NCBI RefSeq assembly: GCF_003286085.1
Contig: NW_020825317.1
Coordinates: 2,790,001 to 2,854,000, forward strand
Reading direction: 5' to 3'
DNA length: 64,000 nucleotides
Origin: Drosophila persimilis
Lineage: Eukaryota > Arthropoda > Insecta > Diptera > Drosophilidae
Numbering within the stretch: the first letter of the stretch is position 1; each line of letters opens with the position of its first letter. Shown here piece after piece: positions 36,495-50,264 of this stretch. The notes under the pieces were generated by a model that saw only the letters and a program-made list of their open reading frames with translations, searched no databases and was not told where the DNA came from. The translations under genes were made by a program, and so were the position numbers.

Positions 36495-38672
36495 TGAGAG
36501 GGAGGGGGAGTGGGAGAGGACTATGTAGTGGGGAAACTTAAGAGAACTTATGTTCTTGAAATACTAAGCCAGTCAGTCACATTAAGTCCTCCCTGCTTCC
36601 ATACGAGATCGCTGGATGATCGATGAGGAAAACACTACACAATCACTAAGTCATGATCAAAAGTATCGTTCAATCATGACCTTGGATGAGCATAAGAGTT
36701 CACGTGCCTGAAGATCATTGAATAAATGGAGTTCATGAAAAAGTCTGTTACACCATTAAGGAAGACCATCAAGAGGATTACTCCTTCTGGTAATTCTGCT
36801 CACTGATCCAGTAATATCCACCGTTTTTGTTTTCCTATCATCAGAATGTTTGATCTTTCAGTAAGAACATCCTATTCGATCGCTCAACCTCAGTTTCAAC
36901 CATGAGCACATGATCCTTTGCTGTACGTAGGTTCTGGTAAAGCCAAGAATATCGCTGTAATCGCCCTTTTCTAGTTTCCCGTTTTAGTGTGATAAGAGTA
37001 ACCTAGTGTCCCAAGTAATTATGTAATTTTTGGATAAGCTCATTTATTTATTGGTAGAACAAGCCACGATATCACGGATGAACTTTGGCATCATTCGCTG
37101 GACTTTACTCGGAACGCCTTCTGCTGCGTATGCGAATGCGACAAACAAGTCTCGACTCTGGCGAAAGAGCATTCCAAAGAGAGAGAGAGAGAGAGAGAGG
37201 AAGAGAATAGTGAAAGTGCAATTTGCACGTGCTGCAAAGTGTGTTATAGAGAGAGTAAGAGAGACAGAGAGAGAAACTATATACATAGAGAGGAATATAA
37301 GCACATATTCAGCAAAAGGAACTCCTTGGCCCTATATTGTTTCCCCCGATGGTGGCTCAAACCGTCGGAAAGTGGCCCACACAAGGGAGCTTACGGCCCA
37401 GAAAAAAAATAGAGAAAAAAGAGTTATACACATCGTACGAATATTATCAACGTAACGCTTCGATGGACTGTCAAAAGTTCTTTCTAAATTTAGACTTTTG
37501 TCCCCTTTCCACCATTCGCGGCTTCTCCCCGGCTCTAACAGAGCCCACCAAATGTCATAGACCTCCCAATGCCCGATAAGAGAGACTAAGAGAAAAAGAG
37601 AGCTAACGGAGCAGCTATCGTTTTATCAAACAACAAAAACAGAACTTGGTCTAGTATTTGCGAATCAAATTTGAGCCAGATATCATTTGAGTCTATAATA
37701 AATAGATCTGCGTCGTACTCGTACGACCAGTGTGGCAGCAAGTTAACTTCAAGTTATCTCTGCTTAAGTGTCACTTATCTTGGGATATCTCTAGTTTATA
37801 ATATCAGTATGGATATATATAAATTACGTTTCCAAAGAAGACAATAAAGAAGTTCTGATTATACGATCAACGAATTACCAAGATCTCTACACAAATTGTT
37901 TGTAAAGTGATTCAGGGCATCATTTTCACGCCTAAATTTATACACATGTCATTATGTCCGTCGAATAATTTTTCCATTTGATGTTTTTGGTTTCATATAT
38001 TAAAGAATTACATGTGAAACGAGAACTTCCTCTTAAATGCTGGAGTCGATTTATGTTTCCGTTCATTCTTGGAATGTACTTGGATAGAAAATGCGATTAA
38101 GATATACATTTGTATATCACCAATGCATTGGTACCGGTACCCCCACAGGGAATAGCAAATGAGCGTGCAAATATTTGCTAAGTGTCACGAATCATTGGGA
38201 TTGAGATAGATGGCTCTGTGTGTTGTGCTTTTTTTTTTGTTTTTGTTTTTTGCCTGAGAGCAGCCGACAATGAAAACTGCAGAAAACTAGTAGACTATAC
38301 GGAAAGGAACTCTACTAGATTTCTGATCGCATTCCAAGGATCTGTCGTTAGTCACTCAATTACAATTTGTAAACTATTTAATCAAGTTCCAGCGAATTAT
38401 AACTTAATTTGTGAACACTAATGTTTGGCATTTCCATTTTCCACAAGAAGATGGAGATCTCCTACGGCCATGATCGAATATCGGCATCGAATATTTAACT
38501 AAAAGCGATTTAACAACCAATTAGCGCTCCATAAATCCATCAGACATAACGATGTTGACGCCAGGCGGAACCCAGTGCAAGCTATGAGATGGATCACGTT
38601 ATGTCGATCATTAAGAGTGCATGGAGCAACAGGGAACAGGGTGAACAACGGGGTGAAGCATTGTAGATGGGA

Positions 38673-38698
38673 GGGGGGGGGGGGGGGGGGGGGGGGGG
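38673..38698 (+). repeat. Poly(G) tract, 26 bases
   Basis: An uninterrupted run of 26 G followed by AGAGAGGCGGGGGG. It is unusual in this AT-rich surrounding. Length may be affected by sequencing or assembly. Confidence 0.85.
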
Positions 38699-39225
38699 AG
38701 AGAGGCGGGGGGCGTCTAACACCTTTACGGCGGCTTAATCATTTCGGGCAATGTTTTGTCAACGAAGAGGAGAAGAGAAGTGAAACAGAAACCGGAATAA
38801 ATTAAATAAATAAACGTTCCGTCGCTACATGACTGGCATTTTAGCCGAATTCTTGTCTGCTTTTGTTTTTTTTTCCTGCTTTTTTTGTTCAGACGCAGGG
38901 GCATAGTCGCGAGTCGCAAGTCGCGTGCCGCATCCCGCAAATGGAAGCGGTGTGTGGAGCAGCGCCGCAGTAGAGCCCGAAGGGTGAGCCGAGGCTTTAA
39001 AATGCGCGACTTGATGCCCGCGCCAAGTGCCTTGGCATTAATTTATCAAAAGCAAATGAAATAGAAATCGGAGTACGATTGCTATTGATCAGAAGATAGA
39101 AAACAAAACAAATTTGGAATGCATACACCTCTATGTATCAGTTTAGGGGGTTATGTTATTCCCTCATTCTGATGAAGTGAAACCCACTCCTATCTAAAAA
39201 GAAACACACACCAACGTTGTGTCCG

Positions 39226-39895
39226 AGTGGCTCAAAATACGGAGGAGTTCCTTTTATTAAGTAGAACAGTGGTCGAAACCGGCAGAGTGCTGGTTGGGGG
39301 GCAACCAGCAACCAATCGCAAAGGTCAATCAAGTACCTAGTCCTCATGGACACCCGCCTGTCCTTCAAAGAGCACCAGGAGTAGGTCCACAGCAAGTCCG
39401 CTTCTAAACACTAGATGCCGAAACAGGCAACGAGGAAGCTGCTGACGAGCGTCGTGACATCGCAGATACTCTACGCGGCGCCAGTGTGGGCTAAAGACGC
39501 GAAGGTGAAGAGCTACATGCGAAGGGTGAAGTCACCATGCAGATTGTGCGCTATCAGGATCGCGTGCTCGTTCCGAACCATCTCGGACGCCACGCAGGAT
39601 AGTGTTACGCAAGTAGACACCAAAGCCGAGTTATAGGGACGCCGCCAGAAGGAACAGCAATCACTGATTGCAGACCTGGTGGGACAACTAACCCAAAGGG
39701 CGATGGACCCACACCCTCATCCCACGGATAGCATGCTGGGTTGAAAGGAAAAAGGGAATAGATGTCAACGCGCTTGCGAAGCAATGCTTTTCGCCAGTAA
39801 TGCAGTGCGCGGGTCCCCTAGTCCCAAAAGTACTCCTGTATAGTTTATAGTAGTTCTTAAGTATATCACAGAGATAAATAAATGAATATAAAAAA
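39226..39895 (+). mobile_element. R1-like non-LTR retrotransposon fragment (3' end)
   Basis: Disabled reverse-transcriptase C-terminal sequence appears across frames: IKYLVLMDTRLSFKEH, then after stops ATRKLLTSVVTSQILYAAPVWAK, then HTLIPRIACWVERKKG. These are the usual post-RT motifs of R1/LOA-type elements ('YLGV.LD..L.F..H', 'SVVTSILLYGAPVW'). The fragment is 5'-truncated, carries stops and frameshifts, and ends in an A-rich tail (aaataaatgaatataaaaaa) near 39.89 kb. Confidence 0.75.
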
Positions 39896-40674
39896 AAACA
39901 TACACAAACACAAGTCCAAGTATCACTGTCAGCTCCTGTGCAGGTCATGCCTCTTCCACATTGAATGCTGCCAATAATTTAGTTTTCTCCCCCATTCGAA
40001 TGCAGCCCAACTTCTGAGAACGACAGCTTTATTAAACAGAATTGGAATAATCCTGTGCAGCTTTTTCCAAACTTTGAAAGGAAAAATACAGCAGATACAC
40101 AGACCCTAACCAGGGATAACGCAATCTATGGTAACCGTCTCGTTCTCCTACGCTTATCTTAAGTTCTTTTAAACGTACTTTCTATTGCCTAACCTTAGGT
40201 AATCTTTTCTAATCTATATTCCCCTTTTTCCTGTCATTCAAAGTTCACTTTTTTCGGCCACATAAAAATACATACATACAATATTAAGGAATGATATGTA
40301 TCTCTCAGGCAAACTATCTTATCATCGAGTATGCGATTAAACTTGTTTTAATATCAGTTAATTCATTATATGATATAAAAGCCAAGAGTAAAGATCTCAA
40401 ATCCGTTTCTTTACAGATCTTACATTTCACTCCTGTTTAAGGGGATTCCTTTGTACAGTGCGGCCCAGTGTATATGGCCATGTGTTTACTCGTACACACA
40501 TAAATTTATGTAGATATAGATACATTACCTGTCTGTACATACGCATAGTATTAGTAGAACCCCAGAGCCACAACAATTAACAATTGAAAATGGAAATACT
40601 CGCAGATAAGAAATTTTTAATTACGCCCCGGCATCGATGCCGCACTGCCCCTTATCCCCTCATCGTACGCCCCG

Positions 40675-40713
40675 TTGCCGTTGCCATTGCCATTGCCATT
40701 GCCATTGCCATTG
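40675..40713 (+). repeat. (TTGCCR)n hexamer repeat
   Basis: Six or so tandem TTGCCA/TTGCCG units. Confidence 0.85.
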
Positions 40714-42369
40714 CTTTTGCTGCTGTTGCCTCATTATATTCACCGAACGAATGGCCACAATTCCAAATGGTTTTTTGCATTTTTATTTCCCTCACATCTA
40801 TTTCTCCTCGTAGAGAGTCTATAGAGTCTATAGAGAACATGTACAGTCCTAAAATTTTAGTATTTACATTCCAATAGATTTGCACCGAGTGTGGAAAATA
40901 TAAAAAGCTAAAGTTTTCACTTAAATTTTGATACATACTTCATATTTAAAATAAATAGTTTTCGTATTTAAATTAAATATTTGTATACTTAGATTAAAAA
41001 TATTTCCTTGAAATTTTGTATACTATTTTTATTTTATAGTGTTATATATTTAGATTAAATATGGGTCTTATTAAAACGACTCTTTAACACATTCTTGTTT
41101 AAATCAATTTAAAACCCGAATATTTAATTTAAATATGTCGCATCCACAATTTAAAAATACAAAATATTGATATTTGTATTTGTATATAATATTATAATTT
41201 ATAGATCCATCGGAATGGGATAGCAAGCCGATCAAGGAAACGTCTGCCTTCTCTAAAAACAGTTTTCCCCATTAGATAGGTCGCAATGAAACCTGTGTAA
41301 TGGGTATCCTCTAGTCGGTAGTAACTACTTTTTTTGTTTCATTCTCATTTGGGGTTTAGTTGCTTTTCTCTGTTTTTGTGTCGTTTTATCTATGGCCGGC
41401 TGTGGGGGTACACAGTGCTCAAATGTTGGTCTACTTACTGACTCATACGCATACGAGTAGTCGAATAATCGAAGTATCGTACTACTTACTCGGAATTACA
41501 CATAGAGGCCCGCACAAGGTTCGCCCACCAACATCCCCCCGAAACCGAACTGGCGCCGGCACCGTCACCGTCACCGACAGCTCCCATATCGATGTGCGAT
41601 AATAAAGTTGTTAACATATTGTTTACACTCTCGATTTGATTTAACAGTTAATCAAATAGAATTGATTATATTTGAACCCTCTCTTCGTTGTTCTCTCTTC
41701 GTAATTGTTGTAATGAGAAAATCCGTTTTTATTTCAGATATTGTGTGGACTTTAATACCCAATATATCGTAAATAAGGTAAGTCCTTTCAAATTTAAATA
41801 AAAATCGGATTAGAAGAATGGTTACAAAGAGATCTTAAAGATTAAAAATACAGCTGATACAGTTTTACCAGTTATACCAGAATGGTATATCATATTATAT
41901 ATTTTATCTTTTATCTCGTTTTGTGGGTGGTCTATTCATAATTCCCATTATCTCAACTCACTCTGCACTCATCTCTCACTGTCACAGAGGGCGCGGGACT
42001 TATTCAAAACACAAAAAACGTCGGTAAGGCTCTTAAGACAATGCCATTGATCAATGGGCATATCAGGGTGCATTAGCACTCACCACACCAGAGCTCTCAG
42101 TCTGTATGTGGTTTCGTGTCAAACAGTTGGACTTAGTTACTTACCATATGGATTAGGCCAGAACTTAATTAATTACTATGTCAGCAGGCGATTATGGGAA
42201 CAGTTCCAATCTCTGTCTGGGCAAGAGGTAGTATTTTTCTTACAGATTGTCTTCTGATTCATTTAACAAATTCTTTAACTTAAGAAAAACCTTGATGCTG
42301 GGACTTACAAAAAAAAGATAAATGTGAAAGCGCGGAGATCCTCTGATAAACAATAAACTTAAACATATT

Positions 42370-42830
42370 TTACCCAATGGACGCTGTGGGCTTGCTGGAT
42401 AATGCTGGGTCCATAGCACTGGCACATGACATCCTAGAGCCATTTTGACCGTCCCCAAAAGGCATCATGGCAACCGTGGAAATGGTTAGGAGGCAGGTCC
42501 ACCCATCAACACAAGTGGAGAGATTTGACTGGTTAGGGCAATGCTGAAAATGCGAATGGATGCATAAATGATCGGCAGAAAGGACGGGAATGAGAGAATG
42601 AAGACCACATCTCGTTGGTTTGCAACGACATTCTGAAGCCATTCAAGACCGATTTGGAGAAGCAGAAGATTTTGAATGATTGTTTAACCCTGGCCCGTCT
42701 GGTCCATCTGGCCCGTCTACTTGTTGGCTACGAAGCAACGATTCGCCACGCGTGCCGCCCTCAAGGATGCCGCCGGTTAGGTCTTTTCCCTGATATTCAG
42801 TCGTTCTCCGAGCCAAAGATATTGCATTAC
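42370..42830. other. GC-richer island, possible gene or element remnant
   Basis: Base composition differs from its AT-rich neighbours and codon-like stretches occur on the plus strand (for example DILKPFKTDLEKQKILNDCLTL in one frame), but stops and frameshifts break every frame and I recognise no family. It could be a decayed transposon or pseudogene. Confidence 0.25.
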
Positions 42831-45800
42831 ACAATATTTTTTGGCTGCACTTTAATTATAAAATTATCGAAAGATTATCGATAAATCGATTGTTGCACTA
42901 TCTCGATTTTGATAAAAAAGCTAGTTTGTATGGCCTGCAGTCATTGTTAAATGGGAAACTTGTTGGTTGTCCAACGGGGTAAGGAAAATCCTTTTAATGT
43001 TTGTTTCTTTTGCTTTTGCTAGAGGGAAAACTGGGAAAACTCTTGAAACTTTCTTTTTGTTTGGTTTTTAATCATTTGTCATCGCATTGCACTGAAGTTT
43101 TGCTATTGTTGTTGTCGTTGTCCTCTGTGCCCTGTCTGTTGCATTGTGGCCATTGTGGTGGGGTTGCGTGTTCATTGACGTCAGACACCTGAAGGGAGGG
43201 GCGGGCCGGCAAGCAGGCAAGCTTGTTGCATGTTGCACGCACACACACTCATAGAGAAAAACCCCCCGTATTTTGTGTCCAGCACTCAAGTAAGCAGGTC
43301 AGGCCGCAGTTCGCCAAGCGAGCGGTTCTTGCGGTTTAACTCACTTCGAAAGCAACAAACCACCCACCCCCCGAGCAGCAGTAGTACCTCCCACAAACCC
43401 ACCAGCAACAGCAGCAGCACCACCACCACCCAAACCCATCCAGCAAACCCCCAAAAACTCGGTCAGCCTGCGGTTTCCTTCAAGTTTCCTCTGCGTCACC
43501 ATAGTCTCTGTTATCGAGAAACGAACGACCTTCCGACCGACCGACCGTTGCATAATGCGCACATTTGTCGTTAGTTGAAAATTGAAATTGATTTTTATGA
43601 GAGTTCTGCTCTGCTCCACTCCAGTCTACTCTGCTCTGCTCTGCTCTCCTCGGTTCTACTCAATTCAGGTGATGGCCACAACGAGGAGACATCCATATAC
43701 GAGGGCTGCCCCTTAAGTAGCTGATATCTTGCCCCTAAACGAAGAATGTGCCGCTTCATTGGTGGCAGACACAACAGAGAATATTGGATACAACACCCTT
43801 AGCTACTCAGGATCAGGATCAGGATTTGGCGTATGGTAATTGTTAGATTCATAAATATATTCAGTGTCTACTTCGCAATAACTATTTTAATCAGAAAGGG
43901 ATTACATCTCTGCAAGGATTCCCATTCGATTCCATTACATCTCTATAAATGGGTCGCAGTAACAAGTATTCCTTAGTAAATATATCGTTTATATCTCTCC
44001 CCATATCTTCTCCTTAAAAATCTCGCCTTGTATCTTTTTTTTGGTGGTTGCTCATATTACATCCGAGAATCAAACAATTGGGGATTTCATTTTCGTACCC
44101 CTTGCCCCTCGCGCCTCATCATCCACAGAGACCGCGTCTCGCCTCTCCTGCCGCTTATTGATATTAAAAGGGCTGGTCGTCGCGACGACCCACCAGTGTG
44201 GTGTGGTGTGGCTTGGTTGCTTCTTGACTTGCTCCACTAATAATTATTGTTATAATTGCAAAGACCGCGCGAGGAAAGGCAAACAAATTTACAAAACTGC
44301 CAGCCCCCAAGTCGGTCCATCCATCCATCCATTCGTCTGGCTGGCTGTCCATTCGCCAGCCTACCCCTCCTCCACCCACTGTCCACCCGCAGTGGGAAAG
44401 TCTGTCAGTTAGCGCCTCAGTCGACGGCACCAGGAAAAGTCACGTTTTGCATTTTGGTTTCGGTTTTGTTCAGAACCTGAACGGTCGCGTCGCTTCTTCC
44501 TCCGCTAAATCTTACTTTCTTGCTTGTCCCTCGATGCGCTGTAAATGACATTTGATGATGAGCCGGGAATATAAGTTGGCAAATATATCAAACACAATGT
44601 CCTTATTTCGTTCTTGAGGTGATTCTCGAATAAAGGTGTCGATTTATGGTACGATGAAATAAAACGTCTGAAATAAGAGACGAAACAGAAATCAAACAGT
44701 TTATTTGGTTATACATATAGTATTCATAAATATGAATTTCGGATAACCTTATTTTTGTAGGAATATATCGAATGGAATATATCTTATATGCAAGAGCCAC
44801 TTCCTTCAAACTTCAAATATATCTAGAAAATAAAGAAGGAAGGGAATTAAATACGGATTTTTTCAGATCTCGATTCGAAGTACTCATATTATCTGCACTC
44901 AAAGAAAAATGGAATTTTGAAAAGAGACATACCGATATTAAAATTAAATGTTCGGTTTTTAAATAGAAAAAAATACTGAAAGTCAGTTTAATACCATATA
45001 ATCAGGCAGGCTCCGTTTTTCATTTACTCTTGCGGAAACGTTGCGTTTCGTTTTCGTTTTGAGGTTCTCCAGTTTTCACATTTTTTTGCTGTTTGCACCA
45101 AAACGAAAATTTTTGTTGCCCTGGCCAATTTTTTCCGAGCCAAATTTGAGATTGGGTTAAAATAAAATTATTTATAAAGAAAGCAAAAGTTAAATTACCC
45201 TGATATATGTAGGTGTCAAGTTTATGTTAATGCACCAATAAGTCATTTATTTTTTTCCTTTTGCACGGAAATGTATTCGTTGTGAAAACGGAAGCCCCAA
45301 TTTATGTGTATTCAAAAGTAAAGTAAAAGTAAACATTCACTTTAGTGAATGTGAAAAACGGAGCCTGGCTGAATATGTATGTATATTCAATTTGTAGGGA
45401 ATATAATTAATTGAAATATATCTATTTTAAATATGAGGGCCCATTTCTTTGGGTGTAACTTTGAATTACAGAATTATCATGAATTACTCATATTTTATTT
45501 CATTTTTGTTATTTCTCTAACCATCTAGGGTATTCCAATGGTATTTACCAAATACCAAGGGTATTTGTACTTCCTGCTCTTTTCCTCTCTTTTACTTTCT
45601 TTATCACTTTGTTTATTTTTGTGAGCTGTTTGGCGCACAAGAAATTTTTTCGTGTTGATTTTGTAAAATACTTGTTATTTTTTTGTGTGTGGGCGGCTGC
45701 CACATGAGAGTAGAAGAGTGTTCATCACGGAACAATTGATATTTATGCCATATGATAATAGTGGCCCTTGTAAGAGGCCCTGCCTCTTCTTCTGAAAACA

Positions 45801-46423
45801 TTGCGTATGCACAATTTCTACACCACAGGAGATGATTTTTGATTGCGACATTTGCTGCAAAGGATTGAGGCACCGAGGGGATGTACTCAAAATGTTTTGA
45901 CTTTTGTGTGCTCCCATCCAACGCAACCTGTGACACTCGAGTGTCCACTTGCACTTGCACGCACTTGCAACCAATAGTCCCATCAGGTTTTCCGTATCCA
46001 AAAACTATAATAAGTCAGACGTCAAAGAGCGTTCATTGGAATTTCCCCCTTCCATACACCCATACGAGGCAGCCCTTTGCAAGGGAACGTACGTTCTTTT
46101 GAATTTTGAATGTCAGTTCTCACGAAAGCAAACAGGTACTTGCATTCGCATTCTCCTATTCCTGTTCAATATACGGACTAATGAACAGTTCCGGCGAAAT
46201 TTGGTAAAGGCTTTTCAGCAGAGATATTTATGCATGGGCGTTTACTAGATTTTCTGTTGTCTGCAAACGACAATTTTAAATTTTGTTTGATTTATTTGCT
46301 TATTTTACTATTCAATTCGATTACTTATTTTTATTTTTTTTTGACTCTTTGTCTCTCGTGCAATGGAATAGTTTTTTAAATAATGCACCCCGATAAAAGT
46401 AAACTGCCTGTTTTTTGCATGCC

Positions 46424-46610
46424 TGTACCCGGTACTCGTAGCGTTTAGTTATACATATATTAGTTTTGTTTTGTTTTGGATGTGTGTAACACAAAGGGAA
46501 GCGTTTCCGACTGTCTAAAGTCCTTTCTGATCAGCATCGATAGCCGAGTGTGTCCGTCCTTTTTTCATCGGCTCCGATACAAATTTAGGCGCTTTCGTGC
46601 ACTTGCGCAT
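46424..46610 (-). mobile_element. Degraded DINE-1-like fragment
   Basis: Recognisable blocks: 'cccggtactcg', 'gatgtgtgtaac', 'ggaagcgtttccgac', 'tgatcagcatcgatagccgag', 'tgtccgtcc' and 'ggcgctt'. It is more diverged than the other copies and only the microsatellite-side end remains. Confidence 0.7.
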
Positions 46611-47991
46611 AAAATATATTGTATAGGTTACATAAATCATAAGCTCACATAATTACTGACTGAGTGCCGGCTATAGTACATAGACTAATAGCGAATGGTT
46701 TTTTCTTTGAAATTGATAAGACGATTGATTGCAATTTCTTAGAAAAGCCAATATTAACATGGAAAATTTATTGTCAGCCTGCGTAATCAGACTCGAGATT
46801 CTATCAAATCTGTAACTTTCCTCTCCTTCTTTAATTTACATTTTATTCACTTTCTACGAGTTTCTGAGCTAGGTATTTTTTGTGTATGAGTGAGTTTATC
46901 TATAAGCATTCTACTAAAGAAATATCCATGTTTAAAGGATAATTTCTAATTAGCTCCACAAAAAGGATATCCGAAAGTCCTAATAATATTCCCCTTGAAC
47001 AGCCCTGCAACCAGTGTCACCTGCCGCTTTGCTTTATCATTCTTTTTGTAGAAAATTACTTACACAGCCCCAAAAAAAAGAATAACAGTGTCTATTGGGA
47101 GAAGTTGACAGTCCTCATCCGATGCTGAGGTCAATATCCAATGATGATTCCTTATTAAAATTCTTGTAGCGTATAAAAAAGTTAGGTGGAACTTTTGAGT
47201 GAAATGCCATTTAATTTGAAAGGCAATACAAGAATGGTACTAAAACTGCAAAAAGTGTGACTGGAGTTGGGCCAAAACAGTGACTGAGACAAAAGGTGAT
47301 TACAGGCAATGGCTGTTAAGTAATCTGCGTACACCCACTGTATCCACATCCAACGGAAGGGGGAGTCGCCCTTGCAGACACACACACACACACTTAAATG
47401 TATTCGAAACCAATTTTGGGAGTTTATTTGAATGCAGAGTGCAAAATGTTGGCTCACGAAAGCGGCTGCCTGATGAAATATTATGCCAACAACAATGACA
47501 GCATTAATTGCCGACACAATTTAGGCCATACCACACACAGATGCACATACACAGATACACTTCCACATGCAGATACATAGATACGGGAGTCTACATATAT
47601 CTGAACTAATTCAGTCACATTCAAGAAACAGAGCTGTGACGCAATGCTTGATGCTTGTCACAGGACATGCAAAAATGTATTTTAATACATGTCAATGTTT
47701 CCAGGAAATGGTGGGTAGGGGGAGGGGCGAAAATATAGTACGAGTATATATTTTCCCTCTGTGTATAAGTGTGTTCTGGTCCATGTTTGTTAATTGAGTT
47801 TCTGCCATCAAAGATTGGCTTTGTTGTGGTTCTGACAGTGAATACTTTGAATCCTTTTCCCCCAACCCCCTCAAAAAAAAAAACACCAATTGTTCAAACA
47901 TACCCTAAAACATTTCTCTCTCCCTCTCTCACACAAATAGTTGAATTCTCTTTGCCCCAAAAGTGCTGCTTTTGTGTGGAATGAAAATGAA
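46611..47991. other. Non-coding stretch, no gene seen
   Basis: Mixed AT-rich sequence with (CA)n near 47.38 kb and ACACAGATACACTT-like repeats near 47.53 kb. Nothing recognised. Confidence 0.5.
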
Positions 47992-48683
47992 AACGAGGGG
48001 GAACGTTGTGAGACGCGGCAAAGGCCGCGGCTGTACTTCTATATTCTGTACTCATTCAGTATACATGCATGTGAGCTTATTTATATAAAATATTTTATAT
48101 GCCGTTTTGTATCACTGTTCGCAATAGGGAAAATGGACTTTTTGCTAAAAAAAAAAATATAAAAATCGGTCGAGCCGGTAAAATTTGAATACATTAGATT
48201 TGATCTGTTTCCATTTGTCCTAACATTTTTTATTTACACCTGTCTCTTTATCTCATGAGAGCGCGCAACCTGGATGAGGAAAAGTGTGGAAGGCTTTGCG
48301 TGGCCACTAAAATTTGATTTATTCCTTCTGGCTATAATAATGATACGATCTGTTCTAATCGGTTTTCTTGTATCTTTAAAATTGTGGATGCCACAGATTT
48401 TCGTTATTTGTGGGGGCGGAAAGCGGCGAGGCGAAATTTTTAAATTTCACAGGAGTCCAGATTCAAAATTTGGTTGATTTAGCTTTTGTAAACTCTGAGA
48501 TCTAGACACTCAGACAGACAGACAAGGCTTTATGCGTTCGGAAAAGCGTCCTTCTGGGGGTTACATACATCCACTTTCACCACAAATCGAACATGTACTC
48601 TTCGATTACCGGACTTCATGAAAACTTGTAGGTGAATCATTTTAATTGTTTCACTGGTATATCCCAGAGTGGGATATAAAAAG
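47992..48683 (+). mobile_element. DINE-1-like element, worn copy
   Basis: It starts 'aaacgagggggaacgttgtg', keeps a GC-rich stem (cggcaaaggccgcg), one internal 'ccacagattttcg...gggggcgga' unit and a short GACAGACAGACA tract. It ends near 'agagtgggatataaaaag'. Divergence and deletions are much greater than in the copies at 10.1 and 58.8 kb. Confidence 0.75.
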
Positions 48684-50264
48684 TTGCACTTTTTTCAGGT
48701 TGTTTTATGCAACACACTGCCCCCTGCCGCACGAGTGTTCGAATGTGTGAATGGAGTTAAGTAGAATGCAATTCCTGTCGTGTGTGTGTGTGCCGATTAA
48801 TTTTTTAATTTGAAAACTAAATTTAAGCATTTGATGCACAATTTTGTGACTGGGACTGGTTTCTAATGAATCTAGAGAAATCGTGTGGCTTGCTGAAGTC
48901 CATGGTTACGACAAGCTGAGAATCTCAATAGATATAATCTTTCTAGGGCAGAGCTGAGGCCAGGTGACACGTGGATTCTGTAGAGCCGATGACAGCACAA
49001 AGCATTTTATAATCTGTTTCCGAATGAAGGTATTGGCTCAAAATACAGCCAACTGGTTCTCTTAAAACACTGTGTCTTTAAATTTTGCCATCGTATAGAA
49101 ATTGCGAAAAAAACGCCATTTAAAATGACTCCTGTAAGAGCAGCTTTTGACATTTCAATTAGATTTTGTCTGATCCTTGCAAACTGTCCAGCAAACTGTT
49201 GCCATCTTAACAGCATTCCCTTCTTTTGTTCTTAAACATAGTTTGTTCATAATGAATATTATGTTTTTTCTTTGTTTTCAGTCGGGTTTTGACATGGGTA
49301 AACATTCGGCCAAGTCAAACATTTGCTGGAGTTTAATGTTCATTGTGACCCGTGCCCCACATGCCGCGAGAAAACCCTTTTTATTTGAAACGACCCGCCC
49401 CGCCACGGCCCCTGGAAGGAAGACACACACAGAAACTGGCCTTGTTTTCCATTTCCTTTTCTTTTTTAAGTTTTTTTTGGCTGGGACTGCCTTTGGCTCA
49501 CTTTCACTTTATTGCCCTGTGAGCCATATATTGCATCAATCTAAGCCAGTCCAAAGCCCAAGCAGGCACCCATCTACCTTCTACTCGGTGGAAACACTCA
49601 CACGTAATGCATTTTTAAATTTGCATGGTCCCCACCTTTCCCGTACCTCGAAACCCGTAACCCGGTCGCCTTTAACAATGGCAGCTGTTAGTGTCTAACT
49701 AGTTAGTTAGTGCCACATTGAAGATGGTTGCCGCACGCGACTCGCCTGCCAAACCGTGTACTACCGACCGCGCAAATCCACTGGATAGTAGGATACATGC
49801 CCACATCCTACATCCTATATTCTCCATTCTCCATCTATAATGAGCAGCATCCTCTTGGCTCTTCTTGTGGGCGACAGCTCTCGGGTTCAAGTCAATGCCA
49901 ACGGGGAAACTCTTTCGGGAAGCGACATTATGCATATCAAAAAGAGAGACATAGCGCTGAATGCCACAACGATGGGGTGGATGGAGACAGGATGGAGACA
50001 GGATGGAGGAACCTTTGCCTTTGTCTGCTTCTTTATGCATCTGCTGTCAGTTGCATCCACTATGTGAATGGTATGTGTTGGGCGAGTTTTTGTTGCACTG
50101 CGGGGAAGCTTTAGAAAAGGAATCATGAAGATACTTTTTTCATACATTTGCATTATATTTTATTGGTCATCTAGTTATTTAAGTTAGTTATCCATTTTAT
50201 TTTTCATTCCCTAGTCGAACGTTCCAATCAGGTACCGTAACTGCAGTTTCCCAGTATCCAGATT
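48684..50264. other. Non-coding stretch, no gene seen
   Basis: No supported gene. Longer open frames at 49.2-50.1 kb have no recognisable domain. Confidence 0.45.

Larger units (their letters stand above)
30277..39225. other. Long non-coding stretch, intron-like
   Basis: About 9 kb without a convincing coding exon. It has GA/TC microsatellites, AT-rich tracts, CAACGGCAACGG-type repeats near 32.24 kb and poly(T) at 34.63-34.67 kb. Open frames are low-complexity products of simple repeats. If the leader exon at 30.28 kb is real, this would be its first intron. Confidence 0.5.
39896..46423. other. Long non-coding stretch
   Basis: No supported gene. It contains the (TTGCCR)n repeat at 40.68 kb, AT-rich tandem-like 'tagattaaatat' blocks at 40.95-41.07 kb, a GC-richer island at 42.37-42.83 kb with coding-like but broken frames, and CACCACCACC/CAGCAGCAG runs near 43.4 kb. 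Confidence 0.5.

Noticed and set aside
37030-37455. 141-codon open frame rich in Arg and Glu
   Set aside because: Produced by (GA)n simple sequence in two frames; no conserved motif.
49177-50114. Overlapping open frames of 113-173 codons
   Set aside because: No recognisable domain, low-complexity and AT-rich parts, no matching splice structure.
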